Source: Treponema sp.
GTDB taxonomy: Bacteria > Spirochaetota > Spirochaetia > Treponematales > Treponemataceae
Length of the DNA: 64,000 nucleotides
Direction of reading: 5' to 3'
NCBI GenBank assembly: GCA_016288205.1
Contig: JAEEYO010000025.1
Location: 62,001-126,000, forward strand
A program made the translations under genes and the position numbers. This document shows, in pieces, positions 24,697-33,746 of the stretch. Position 1 is the first letter of the stretch; each line of letters begins with the position of its first letter. The notes beneath the pieces were generated by a model. The model had not been told where the DNA came from. It ran no database searches and saw only the letters and a list, made by a program, of their open reading frames with translations.

Positions 24697-26787
24697 TTAC
24701 AAAATCTCTGCGACGACCTGGCCGTTTGTCAGCTGTGAACCTGCGCTTGCGATGAAATGCACTTTTCCAGCAGCACCAGCCTTAATCTCAAGCTCCATCT
24801 TCATGGACTCAATTACGATTACGGTGTCATTTGCGCTGACTGTCGCACCTTCTGAAACTGCCGTGCGGAGGAACACACCAGCAACGGGAGCCTTAACAGG
24901 TTTTCCACTGCCAGAAGCTGCTGCAGGAGCCGCCGCCGGAGCCGGAGCTGCAACAGGTGCGGGAGCGGGAGCTGCTACAGGAGCCGCTGAGACAACACCG
25001 CCGATGGATGCAAGAACCTGTCCGTTTGTAATCTGAGTTCCAGCGGGCACTGAATATGTGATTGTACCAGCCTCAGGAGCCTTTACCTCAAGCTCCATCT
25101 TCATGGACTCAATGATGATTACAGTCTGTCCCTTCTCAACCTTTGTTCCGTTGGAGAAGCACTGCTTGAGCAATGTACCTGCAACAGGAGCCTTTACATC
25201 TACTCCACCGGTAACTGCTGCTGCGGGAGCTGCTGATGCAACAGGTGCGGCACCTGCGGGTCCGAATGCAACATTGTATGCGACTCCGTTTACATTGACG
25301 CTCATGCTGTCTCCGGCAGGACCAGACGTTACGTTGTAAGCAGTTCCGTTTACTGTCACTGTATATGATCCGCCCTTTCCACCGTTTCCAGCAGAAGCAG
25401 GAGCGGCCTCTTTCTTTGCGAATGTTGAAGCGGCATCAACAGGTCCCTTTGCACGCTCGGCGAAGAACTTGGGAGCGACATTGGGGAACATCGCGTAAGT
25501 AAGGACATCCTCATCAGAGCCGTTACCGCCGGCCTTCTTTGCTTCCTCAACCATCTTGTCCCACTCGTTCGGAATCTCATCAGCGGGGCGGCAGGTCATT
25601 ACCTTGTCCATACCGTTCTGCTCAAGAGCCTTCTTTACAAGCTCCGGGTTTGCATCAGTCGGGAGAGCACCGAACTTTCCTGTAATCAAGTTGCGGAAAT
25701 CCTGGGTCATTGTCTTGTAGCGTCCCATCAGAACGTTCATGACAGCCTGTGTACCAACAATCTGGGAGGTCGGTGTCACGAGAGGAACATATCCTGCATC
25801 CTTGTGAACGCGTGGGAGCTCTTCAAGAACCTCGTCCATCTTGTCGCCCGCATTCTGCTGCTTGAGCTGACTCTCAAGGTTGGAAAGCATACCGCCCGGA
25901 ACCTGAGAAAGAAGAATACGAGTATCTGCTCCGAGGAATGAAGACTCAAGTGAAGAATAGTGCTTGCGGACCTCACGGAAATAAGCCGCAATTTCAAGAA
26001 GAGCTGATGTGTCAAGACCAGTGTCCATATCAGTTCCCTTGAGCATTTCTACGATTGTCTCTGTCGGTGAGTGAGAAGTACCCATGGACATGGAAGAAAT
26101 TGCCGTGTCAAGCCAATCAGCACCAGCCTCAGCCCCCTTCAAAAGTGTCGCGACGGAAAGTCCTGTGGTTGCGTGTGTGTGGATTTCAACAGGAAGATCA
26201 ACCTTTGACTTGATTGCCTTTACCAAATCATAAGCGGCATAAGGCTTCAGAAGACCGGACATATCCTTGATACAGATTGAGTCTGCACCGAAATCAGCAT
26301 AGGTCTTTGCAAGCTCGGCATATTTTTCAATCGTGTGGAAAGGAGTCACGGCATAGCTGATTGCCATCTGTACGTGCTTTCCAGATTTTTTGGCGGCCTT
26401 TGTGGCACATTCCATATTGCGTGGGTCATTACATGCGTCAAAAATGCGGAAACAGTCAATACCGTTCTTTGCGGCGGTCTCAACGAACTTTTCAACCACA
26501 TCATCAGCATAGTGGCGGTATCCGAGCAGGTTCTGTGCGCGAAGGAGCATCATGATTTTTGTGTTCGGCATTGCGGCATGGAGCTTGCGGAGTCTTTCCC
26601 AGGGATCCTCATTCAGGAAGCGGATGCAGGAGTCGTAAGTGGCTCCACCCCAGCCCTCTACAAATTTATATCCGATCTTATCGAGCATCGGACAGGCAGG
26701 CAGCATATCGGCTGTCGTCATACGTGTTGCGTGAAGACTCTGGTGAGCGTCACGGATTACAAGTTCAGAAATTCCAACTTTAGACAT
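24697..26787 (-). CDS. oadA: Oxaloacetate decarboxylase/carboxyltransferase alpha subunit with two biotinyl domains
   Basis: 696 residues. Transfers carboxylate from oxaloacetate (or a related substrate) to biotin. The carboxyltransferase TIM barrel occupies about 1-460: RDAHQS (12-17), ICIKDMSGLLKP with the catalytic-type Lys174, and EIHTHATTG with metal ligands His203 and His205. After an Ala/Gly linker comes a duplicated TVNGTAYNV/NVNGVAYNV assembly-type motif (475-510). Two complete biotinyl domains follow, each with ESMKM: Lys563 and Lys663. They are joined by a Pro-Ala linker. One biotinyl domain is the rule, so the tandem pair is notable. Ribosome-binding site AGAGG; the gene lies between oadG and oadB. 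Confidence 0.95.
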   Translation of the reverse strand: MSKVGISELVIRDAHQSLHATRMTTADMLPACPMLDKIGYKFVEGWGGATYDSCIRFLNEDPWERLRKLHAAMPNTKIMMLLRAQNLLGYRHYADDVVEKFVETAAKNGIDCFRIFDACNDPRNMECATKAAKKSGKHVQMAISYAVTPFHTIEKYAELAKTYADFGADSICIKDMSGLLKPYAAYDLVKAIKSKVDLPVEIHTHATTGLSVATLLKGAEAGADWLDTAISSMSMGTSHSPTETIVEMLKGTDMDTGLDTSALLEIAAYFREVRKHYSSLESSFLGADTRILLSQVPGGMLSNLESQLKQQNAGDKMDEVLEELPRVHKDAGYVPLVTPTSQIVGTQAVMNVLMGRYKTMTQDFRNLITGKFGALPTDANPELVKKALEQNGMDKVMTCRPADEIPNEWDKMVEEAKKAGGNGSDEDVLTYAMFPNVAPKFFAERAKGPVDAASTFAKKEAAPASAGNGGKGGSYTVTVNGTAYNVTSGPAGDSMSVNVNGVAYNVAFGPAGAAPVASAAPAAAVTGGVDVKAPVAGTLLKQCFSNGTKVEKGQTVIIIESMKMELEVKAPEAGTITYSVPAGTQITNGQVLASIGGVVSAAPVAAPAPAPVAAPAPAAAPAAASGSGKPVKAPVAGVFLRTAVSEGATVSANDTVIVIESMKMELEIKAGAAGKVHFIASAGSQLTNGQVVAEIL

Positions 26788-26815
26788 AGATTATAACCTC
26801 TTATATTATTAACAA

Positions 26816-27067
26816 TTATACAGATAATTTCTCGTGTACGGCAGCAGCGATGGCGGCAACAACGGCACCTTCATCCGCAGCGGCGGGGGCAGCACTCTTT
26901 ACCTGAGCAGTCTCTTTTTTCTCAGGCTCCTTGTCCCATTTCAAAGCATGAATAATGGCGTGCATAAGGACCATTGACAAAATCATTATGATTAGAAAAG
27001 AAAACACAACGCCCATTCCAAGAAGCGTCAGAATACCGCTTTGGCTGAGCATATCAGAAACATACAT
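26816..27067 (-). CDS. oadG: Oxaloacetate decarboxylase gamma subunit
   Basis: 83 residues from ATG 27067, with GGAGGA at ideal distance; the longer upstream frame has no coding character. One N-terminal membrane helix (ILTLLGMGVVFSFLIIMILS) is followed by an Ala/Pro-rich tail, the standard architecture of OadG, which holds alpha to beta. It is the first gene of oadG-oadA-oadB, transcribed from a strong promoter at 27137-27165. Confidence 0.85.
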   Translation of the reverse strand: MYVSDMLSQSGILTLLGMGVVFSFLIIMILSMVLMHAIIHALKWDKEPEKKETAQVKSAAPAAADEGAVVAAIAAAVHEKLSV

Positions 27068-27136
27068 ATAATTCCTCCAGGCCTTTGAGCAGATCTTTTC
27101 CTCCGAAGATGAAAAAAATTCTGTCGGCTTATAGCG

Positions 27137-27165
27137 ATTATAATTAAATCGTGCAATTTGTACAA
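27137..27165 (-). promoter_or_regulatory. Promoter of oadGAB
   Basis: On the minus strand: TTGTAC (27165-27160), a 17-base spacer and a perfect TATAAT (27142-27137). The leader is about 65 bases long. Confidence 0.7.
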
Positions 27166-27260
27166 TAGAAAACAGATTAAATTTGTGAAGAAAATTTATG
27201 CAAAATTTAACATAGATTTGTATTTTCTTGCAAAATCTTGAATTTTTGGGAAACCGCGGC

Positions 27261-28508
27261 TTAAAAAACGAAGAGACGCTGTCCGTCCTTGTCCGCATTG
27301 AAGGAGTCGAAAAGCTTGAACGCATCGATTCCGTTTATCCATGTGCCGAAAGGATATGCCTTTATGAGATTCATTCGTCCGTCCTCAATCTGCTTGCTCG
27401 TAATTCCGTAGCGTATGGACGAGTCTGCCTCAAGAAGAGCCGAGTACTGATCGGCAAGCCTGACCATTTTTCCGTCCACAGGATTGAAATCATCCGAATT
27501 GTATTTTGTGTTCAAATCTTCGAAGCTCACGTGCTCAATTTTTCCGTCAACCAAGATTCGGTTCTGGAACTCGTCGCTCGTAAAATAGAGCATCTCGTCC
27601 TTGTAAAAATCTTCCATGAGGGGAACCAGCTCGCGGCTCACGATGATGTCCTCAATGTCCTTTACAATGGAAGGAAGTCCGTCGGTGGCCTGTTTTACCG
27701 GGGAGATTATGTCCCTTGTCACGGCCTCAGGCAAATCGTGGAAAAGAGCGGAGAAAAAATTATTGTAAACACGCTTGGAGCACATTTTTGCGCCGTTCTC
27801 ATGCATAAAAAGAAGGGTCAGAACCGAGACAAAAAAGCAATGCCCCAGAACCGATGTCTTTGGAACTCGCGGAGTCTGATTCCACCTTGTCTGAAAACGC
27901 AGCTGCTCTATCCGCATGAGAAAATCAAAGGGCTTCTGTTTCGTTATGAGAAGCTGAAGTCCCCGCAAATCAAGGAAAGTCTGCAAATCCGCGCTCACTT
28001 CTTTTTTGATTCTCTCAAGTCTCTCCGGCTCATTCACCATGCTTATCATCTCAAGCTCACGCATGGTCGAATATTTATGTGCGGCACCGTAAACTCTGGC
28101 AGTCTGCTCTTGAACCGGAGTCAGCGAACCATTGCCGCATTTTGCAGCGATATACTCCCGGAAGCGTCCGAAAATCTCGTCGTTCTCAATCATGCCGCGG
28201 TACTGCTCAAGCACCCACTCATTCAGACGGCGGTATTCATCGGGATATTTTGCATGAATCAGTCTTTGCACCGGACTTTTAATGTCACAAAGGGCGATTT
28301 TTCTGAGCAGGTCAAAGACGGAGGCGTAAATCATCCATTCCCAGTCGATTTCAACTCCCCTGTTCTCCTCATATTTTCCAATTATATAGGAGACGACCAT
28401 CTTTTCAGCGGCCTTGTCCATTTCCACAAGGTCAAAGGGTCTAACAAGATCGTTCCATCGATCAATGGAAAAGCCCTCGAAAATCTTCAGCGCAAAGTCC
28501 CTCTTCAT
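27261..28508 (-). CDS. HD-domain phosphohydrolase, YfbR-like
   Basis: 415 residues. The HD domain shows VLGHCFFVSVLTLLFMHE (first His) and ALFHDLPEAVTRDIISPVK (His-Asp followed by the DIISPVK stretch typical of YfbR-type 5'-deoxynucleotidases), then a distal VRLADQYSALLEADSSI. The N-terminal 200 residues are a helical extension with no known domain. Likely hydrolyses nucleotides or a related phosphate ester in the cytoplasm; the substrate is not determined. It lies downstream of an orphan gene and recN in one strand group. Confidence 0.75.
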   Translation of the reverse strand: MKRDFALKIFEGFSIDRWNDLVRPFDLVEMDKAAEKMVVSYIIGKYEENRGVEIDWEWMIYASVFDLLRKIALCDIKSPVQRLIHAKYPDEYRRLNEWVLEQYRGMIENDEIFGRFREYIAAKCGNGSLTPVQEQTARVYGAAHKYSTMRELEMISMVNEPERLERIKKEVSADLQTFLDLRGLQLLITKQKPFDFLMRIEQLRFQTRWNQTPRVPKTSVLGHCFFVSVLTLLFMHENGAKMCSKRVYNNFFSALFHDLPEAVTRDIISPVKQATDGLPSIVKDIEDIIVSRELVPLMEDFYKDEMLYFTSDEFQNRILVDGKIEHVSFEDLNTKYNSDDFNPVDGKMVRLADQYSALLEADSSIRYGITSKQIEDGRMNLIKAYPFGTWINGIDAFKLFDSFNADKDGQRLFVF

Positions 28509-28522
28509 TTTACTGCGGCTTC

Positions 28523-29323
28523 CTATTTTTTACCCTGCTTTTTGTCGGCTTCCATCTTCGCTTTCCAAACACCGGCTTTCTTTTTCATTTCCTCGGCGGC
28601 ATCACTCTCGCCCAGAACCAAGGCAATGCGACGTCCGGCAAGAAGGAAGTTGATAGCCATCTGCATGTCCGGCTCACTTCGGGTTGAAAGCTCGTATTTG
28701 TCGCGGTAGTCCATGGAGCTCTTGTCCAAAAGACGGCGCACAAGCTGGATGTAATAATGGGATGTGTCATGGTCGGGATGTCCGGGCTCATCAAGCACCT
28801 TACCGGCTTCCTTCATATCAAGAAGGTTCTTTGCAACCGTGGTAAAGCGTGCCCTGAGCTCAACAAAAGACCACTTCCACTTTGAGTTGTCACCGAGAGC
28901 ATCGGAAAGTATCTGAATCAGAAGTCCGATTTTACGCACAAGGTAAAAACGCTTCTCAACCTTGAATTCCGGGATTTTCTCAAAGAACGGCGCAAGATCG
29001 CTGTAAGGACAGTCAACAAAATTGGATACGACTTCCTCCAAATAGATTATGGCCTTGTAGATTGTCTTACGGCAGTCGTTCAGTGCCTCGTTGTTTTTGG
29101 TCTCAAGAATCTTGAGCGAGACAGAGTTTATGGACATATAGAGCGTAGATACATAGAGCATTTCATCAGCAAGCTCTATTTTCTTGTACTCCGCACCGTC
29201 CTTGTTGCTACGAATTTCCGCAAGAACCGCCTTTTCCCTGGCCAAGCACTTGTCGATTGAAGCCTTTATGCTCTTGGATCTCTCAGCGAATTCCGCACGA
29301 CGCTCTGTTGGAATATTTGCCAT
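28523..29323 (-). CDS. Helical protein of unknown function
   Basis: 266 residues. Its ATG shares the final A of the recN stop (TAATG) and uses GGAGGAATTTA, so translation is coupled to recN. The chain is almost entirely helical and charged, without signal or membrane segments. Visible blocks are RSKSIKASIDKCLAREKAVL, DEMLYVSTLYMSINSVSLKI and PGHPDHDTSHYYIQLVRRLL. The C-terminus is lysine-rich. No family is recognised. Confidence 0.65.
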   Translation of the reverse strand: MANIPTERRAEFAERSKSIKASIDKCLAREKAVLAEIRSNKDGAEYKKIELADEMLYVSTLYMSINSVSLKILETKNNEALNDCRKTIYKAIIYLEEVVSNFVDCPYSDLAPFFEKIPEFKVEKRFYLVRKIGLLIQILSDALGDNSKWKWSFVELRARFTTVAKNLLDMKEAGKVLDEPGHPDHDTSHYYIQLVRRLLDKSSMDYRDKYELSTRSEPDMQMAINFLLAGRRIALVLGESDAAEEMKKKAGVWKAKMEADKKQGKK

Positions 29324-31029
29324 TAAATTCCTCCGAATCTCTCTAGCATGGAAGCCGCATGTTCCAGTGATGCAGCAGAACTACTGTCTCCCGAAAGCAT
29401 TCTCGCAATCTCCTTGACCCGATTTTCACCCAAAACAGGGAAAACCTTGGTTGATGTAGAGCTTCCGTCCACGCCTTTCTCAATTTTAATCTGATTATCG
29501 GCATAAACGGCGATGCTTGCAAGATGTGTTATGCATAAAATTTGCTTTCTGGACGCTAATTTTTTCATGTGCTCACCGATGGCGACCGCAATTTCCCCTC
29601 CGATTCCTGTGTCAATCTCATCAAACACAAGGGTTCCGACCGTATCAGCGTTGGAAAGTATGGTTTTCATGGCAAGCATCACACGGCTGAGCTCACCACC
29701 GGATGCGATTCTGGCCAAGGGAAGCAATGGGGAGCCCGGATTCGCGCTGATAAGAAACTCAACGTCGTCCATTCCGTAGGGACCGCACTTCTGCACCATT
29801 CCGTCCCCGGATTTTTCCACTATGCCCACACGGAAGCGTGTATCCTTCATACCGAGTTTTTTTAGGATTTCTTCGATCGCACCCGACATTTTTTCAGCCG
29901 CAGCCTTACGTTTCGCACTGATTTGCTTAGCCGCAACGTAAACCTTCTTCTCCGCCTCCGACACAGACTGCTCCAAGGCACTTTTATCCTGAGTAAATGA
30001 AGAAAGCTTTTCCAGCTCATCGCTTGCCTTTTTACAATATGAAAGCAAATCATCCGCCGTAGCCCCCTGATGCGGGACATATTTTTTCTTCAGGCGATTG
30101 AAAAGCTCAAGCCTTTCCTGCACCTCGGCAAGTCTCTCCGGGTCAAAAACAAGGGTCTGGCCGTAATGCCTGAACTCCTGCGAAATGTCCTCAAGCTCAT
30201 AAAAAGCGGATTGCAATCTTCCGTCAAGGGACTCAAGTGATTTGTCCATGGAAACTACCGACGGCAAAACAGAACGGAGTCTTCTCATCGCAGCAAGGAT
30301 ACCGCCCTCGCCCTCGCTTCCGTCAAACGCACCGTTGATTTCCTCTATTCCGCCGTAAAGTTTTTCAAAGGAACTAAGCCGGTTCTCCTCAGCCTCAAGC
30401 TCAGACTCTTCCCCCGCCTTTATGTTCAATGCCTCAATCTCGCTCACGGCAAAAGAAAGCATCTCAATGCGGTTGTTGCGGTCCGACGCATCGCTGTTCA
30501 TCTCGTCAAGTGTGCGCCTTTTTTCGACCAAATCAGCATAAAGGGACGTGAAATTCTTTACCTCGGCGACCAAATCACCATAAATATCAAGATAACGCCT
30601 GTGCTCGGAGACTTTCATCAGAGACTGCTGCTCGTGCTGACCGTGGATGTCCACCAAAAATGATGCGAAACTCAAAAGATCCGCCTTGGTGACGGGGGTT
30701 CCTCCAATCCACGCTGAGGATTTTCCGCTGTCCCGGATCATGCGCCTGATGAGGATTCTGTTTTCGTCGCTCTCAATGCCATGCTCGTCAAGCCATTCCG
30801 CCGCTTCCTTGCCGCCGTCCAAAAGGAAGGTACCAGAAACCTGAGCTTCCGTGCATCCGGTTCGAATCTGCTCCACACCAGCCTTTCCACCGAGCAAAAA
30901 AGCGAGGCTCCCTATGAGTATGGATTTTCCGGCTCCGGTCTCACCGCTCAAAACAGTAAATCCGCCGCCAAATTCCACATGTGCGCTGTCAATCAGTGCA
31001 AAATTCTTTATATCCAATTCCTCAAGCAC
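29323..31029 (-). CDS. recN: DNA repair protein RecN
   Basis: 568 residues, GTG start with GGGAGG upstream. SMC-like ATPase acting at double-strand breaks. Walker A is GETGAGKS (about 29-36), the central part is coiled coil, and the ABC signature/Walker B region reads ASGGELSRVMLAMK then LVFDEIDTGIGGEIAVAIG, with CITHLASIA after it. Length is standard. The start overlaps the nadK stop by eight bases, giving a nadK-recN-orphan coupled unit. Confidence 0.96.
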   Translation of the reverse strand: MLEELDIKNFALIDSAHVEFGGGFTVLSGETGAGKSILIGSLAFLLGGKAGVEQIRTGCTEAQVSGTFLLDGGKEAAEWLDEHGIESDENRILIRRMIRDSGKSSAWIGGTPVTKADLLSFASFLVDIHGQHEQQSLMKVSEHRRYLDIYGDLVAEVKNFTSLYADLVEKRRTLDEMNSDASDRNNRIEMLSFAVSEIEALNIKAGEESELEAEENRLSSFEKLYGGIEEINGAFDGSEGEGGILAAMRRLRSVLPSVVSMDKSLESLDGRLQSAFYELEDISQEFRHYGQTLVFDPERLAEVQERLELFNRLKKKYVPHQGATADDLLSYCKKASDELEKLSSFTQDKSALEQSVSEAEKKVYVAAKQISAKRKAAAEKMSGAIEEILKKLGMKDTRFRVGIVEKSGDGMVQKCGPYGMDDVEFLISANPGSPLLPLARIASGGELSRVMLAMKTILSNADTVGTLVFDEIDTGIGGEIAVAIGEHMKKLASRKQILCITHLASIAVYADNQIKIEKGVDGSSTSTKVFPVLGENRVKEIARMLSGDSSSAASLEHAASMLERFGGI

Positions 31030-31876
31030 GTGGACCTCCCGCCCAGTTCAGCTTGCTTTGTAATGCAGCATAAAACTTTTCAAGTGTATAGCCCGCAAGT
31101 TTAACCGTATACGGAGGAATGCTCAGTTCCACACGGTCATCCTTAAGCAGGGCAAAATCTATCTGTCCGTCCACCGTCAGTCCCACATCGGTCCTGGACT
31201 CCAGCACACGGATTTCAAGTTTTCCGTCGGCAGAAAAAACAATGGGTCGGGCAGAAAGACTAAATGAGCTGATCGGAGTGAGTACCAAAGCTTTCAAGCT
31301 CGGTGAAATGATTGGGCCTCCCGCACCCGCAGAATACGCCGTTGATCCGGTCGCAGTAGAAACAATGAGTCCGTTCGCCTTGAAGGGGCCCAAAAACGCA
31401 CCGTCATAGGAAACGTCCATGTTTATGAGCCTTGAAGCCGCAGTACTTGAGACCGTCACATCATTCAGGCCCGTAGCCTCAAACACAGACTGTCCGTTAC
31501 GGAACACCTCGGCTGTCACCAGATGCCGCTCGCTGCAGGGAAGTTTTTCTTCTATATATAGGCCCAGAAATTCCTTCCAGTCAGATTTCTGTATGCCGGC
31601 AAGAAATCCGAACTCCCCCAGATTTACGGCAAAAACCGGAAGCCCCAAGGGACCGCAGCCACGGGAAGCGAACAACACGGTTCCGTCTCCCCCCAAAGTG
31701 ATGACAAAATCAACGCCCAAAAATGACGTGCTCACCTCTTTGCCAAAAGCACTCTGTCCGTCATAGGAAAAAGTCCTGACGCCAATGCCCCTCTGCTCCA
31801 GGAAAAGCTCAATTTCCCGGCCCATTTCCGAGGCATCCTTTTTGAATGTGTTTATGACAATCAGGCAACGTTTCAT
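31022..31876 (-). CDS. nadK: NAD kinase
   Basis: 284 residues. Phosphorylates NAD to NADP. GGDGT is at 62-66, followed by NLGEFGFL and the second conserved block NGLIVSTATGSTAYSAGAGG. Ribosome-binding site GGAGAAAATAA. The adjacency nadK-recN is common in bacteria and supports the call. Confidence 0.95.
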   Translation of the reverse strand: MKRCLIVINTFKKDASEMGREIELFLEQRGIGVRTFSYDGQSAFGKEVSTSFLGVDFVITLGGDGTVLFASRGCGPLGLPVFAVNLGEFGFLAGIQKSDWKEFLGLYIEEKLPCSERHLVTAEVFRNGQSVFEATGLNDVTVSSTAASRLINMDVSYDGAFLGPFKANGLIVSTATGSTAYSAGAGGPIISPSLKALVLTPISSFSLSARPIVFSADGKLEIRVLESRTDVGLTVDGQIDFALLKDDRVELSIPPYTVKLAGYTLEKFYAALQSKLNWAGGPRA

Positions 31877-31913
31877 TTATTTTCTCCAGTACAAATCCAT
31901 ACCGCACCACCGA

Positions 31914-33029
31914 TCATGGCAGCGACGAAAGGACTTTGACCACCCTCGAGGCATCCTTTTGTCCAAGGCGTGGATAAAGCGGGAACAATGCGCTCCTGAG
32001 CAAAAGTGAATTCGCACAGATGCACTGTCCGGCAAGTTCTTCCTGTCTCATCGCAATGATGGAGTCCTCATAGGCCTGCCTAATCTCTATCCCTTTTTTC
32101 TGGGCATAGGCTTTCACGTCCTTGAATCCAGAATTCAGCACGAGCGGGAATGAGTAGATTGTGGATCCCTCATCGGACGCACGCACAAAGGTCTTGTGTT
32201 TTCCAGCCATAATCGCACGGTTGTAAAGGGCAAAAAGATCCCTTCTGGTAGCCTCGTTTCTCTTGAACTCCTTGATTTCAACAAAAGCAAGGGCAGCGTT
32301 CATATCCGGCATAATGTCCGTGCTGGGGGCGTTGTCCGCTATGGCCTTGAGCGTAATCCATTCCTTCCGGGCGGGCGCAAAAACAACGGCTCCTCCTCCC
32401 GCAGTGATTATGTCCGTGTCCTCCATTCCAAAAATGGCATATTTTCCATACATTCCGGCAGATTTTCCCTTTGGAGCCTCAGCCTCATCCTTTTCTTCCC
32501 CGGTCTTTTCTGCTTTTTCATTTCCACCCTGATTCTGTGCCTCCTCCGAAGCCTCCACAGGATAGTATGAGAGAGCCGACTGAGAAATATCCTCAATTAC
32601 CGGTATGTCAAGTCCAAGATAGCTTTTCATGTCCGGCAGGATTCCCATGTTTTCCCTCAGGACCAGAACACGACCGCCCTCAGAAACGGCCTCCTCCACA
32701 TTTTTCATGGGAACAAGCCCCGTGCTTTCCTCAACGTCAAGAACCATCGGAACATAGCCAAGCTTTTCCACGGTAAGAATCTGCCACGCTGGAGCCAATG
32801 CGCTCAACATCACCTTAGCCCCGGCCTGCAAGTCCAAAGCATGGAGGGCATATTCAAGGGCGATTGCCGAACTTCTCACTGCCACGGCGCCATCGCATTT
32901 TGTCACTTCCTTTACGGTCTGAATCAAGCGGGCATTCATTTCCCCCGGACCGATTTTTTCATCCACCATGCAAGTCAGCACGGCCTCCATTTCCTTGCGT
33001 CTTATGGTCGAGCTGTACGTCTGTATCAT
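31914..33029 (-). CDS. DegT/DnrJ-type PLP-fold protein lacking the catalytic lysine
   Basis: 371 residues. The fold matches DegT/DnrJ/EryC1/StrS sugar aminotransferases: VRSSAIALEYALHALDLQAG where GTxAL occurs, then VMLSALAP, PMVLDVEESTGLV and VIEDISQSAL (Glu146-Asp147, PLP ring contacts). In the region that normally reads SFxxxKxxTTGEGG it has IFGMEDTDIITAGGGAVV, so the Schiff-base lysine aligns with Thr205. A charged, disordered insert (about 158-192) precedes this. It is therefore unlikely to be an aminotransferase; a regulatory, scaffold or sugar-binding role is possible. It stands between nadK and cheW with no obvious sugar-nucleotide cluster. Confidence 0.7.
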   Translation of the reverse strand: MIQTYSSTIRRKEMEAVLTCMVDEKIGPGEMNARLIQTVKEVTKCDGAVAVRSSAIALEYALHALDLQAGAKVMLSALAPAWQILTVEKLGYVPMVLDVEESTGLVPMKNVEEAVSEGGRVLVLRENMGILPDMKSYLGLDIPVIEDISQSALSYYPVEASEEAQNQGGNEKAEKTGEEKDEAEAPKGKSAGMYGKYAIFGMEDTDIITAGGGAVVFAPARKEWITLKAIADNAPSTDIMPDMNAALAFVEIKEFKRNEATRRDLFALYNRAIMAGKHKTFVRASDEGSTIYSFPLVLNSGFKDVKAYAQKKGIEIRQAYEDSIIAMRQEELAGQCICANSLLLRSALFPLYPRLGQKDASRVVKVLSSLP

Positions 33030-33148
33030 ACTTGAATAAATCCTTCTTTAATAAATTACATAAAAATCCATACCCCATCCGCAAATGACTCCATCTGCAG
33101 ACGGAAGTTTACAACCGAGAAAATTCGAAATTATGAGCAATGCAAAAA

Positions 33149-33640
33149 TCAAGCTCCCGGCTCCAAAATCTTCTGAAGCTCGTTGGCATTGAACATCTTG
33201 CGAGTGTCCAAAATAATCAGGTAGGCTGTTTCCTGCCTTACGACACCCTCAATATATTCAGTACCGATTCCGCTCAGCATCTGTGGCGGCGGCTTAATCT
33301 CACTGCGCTCCACCGGAACAACGCGGTTGATGCGGTCAATTATGATTCCAATCTTGTTTCCCTCAATGTCCAGGATTATGAATCCACCCTCATCCTCGTC
33401 ATAAAGGTCCTCTTCCTCTGTTACCTTCCTCTTTTGGATATGGAAGCGTTTGTGCAGATTGATAATCGGGATAATCTCACCACGGAGATTGATGATTCCC
33501 TCTACATAATACGGTGCGTTCGGGATTGGACGAACCGTCTGCACCTTCACGATTTCCTTGACATCCATGATGTCCACGCCGTACAGCTCATCACCAAGCT
33601 GAAATGTTACCAGCTGATACTGTGTATTTTCCTCGGCCAT
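33149..33640 (-). CDS. cheW: Chemotaxis adaptor CheW
   Basis: 163 residues from ATG 33640, with GGAGGAGTCAGGA upstream; an upstream in-frame extension to 33676 was not used. It links chemoreceptors to CheA. Landmarks are QLVTFQLGDELYGVDIMDVK, PNAPYYVEGIINLRGEIIPI and IGIIIDRINRVV, with a short acidic insert (EEEDLYDEDEGG) before the second half. It appears to be monocistronic, separated from comF by a palindromic repeat. Confidence 0.95.
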   Translation of the reverse strand: MAEENTQYQLVTFQLGDELYGVDIMDVKEIVKVQTVRPIPNAPYYVEGIINLRGEIIPIINLHKRFHIQKRKVTEEEDLYDEDEGGFIILDIEGNKIGIIIDRINRVVPVERSEIKPPPQMLSGIGTEYIEGVVRQETAYLIILDTRKMFNANELQKILEPGA

Positions 33641-33680
33641 TCCTGACTCCTCCAAAAACAATATTTTTAGAAACACTTAT

Positions 33681-33715
33681 GGCAACATCTAAAAACTGAA
33701 GTTTTTAGAGGCTCC
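33681..33715. repeat. Short palindromic intergenic repeat, best copy
   Basis: The core is a perfect hairpin CTAAAAACT-GA-AGTTTTTAG (33689-33708) flanked by GGCAACAT and AGGCTCCC, which pair partly. Similar elements occur near 48296, 55119 and 60807. It lies between comF and cheW and may act as a terminator. Confidence 0.6.
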
Positions 33716-33746
33716 CTATATTACTATTTTACACCAACAATCAATT

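Noticed and set aside
27228-28709. Open frame of 493 codons antisense to the HD-domain and neighbouring genes
   Set aside because: It covers two well-supported genes on the other strand, has no ribosome-binding site and no recognisable protein character.
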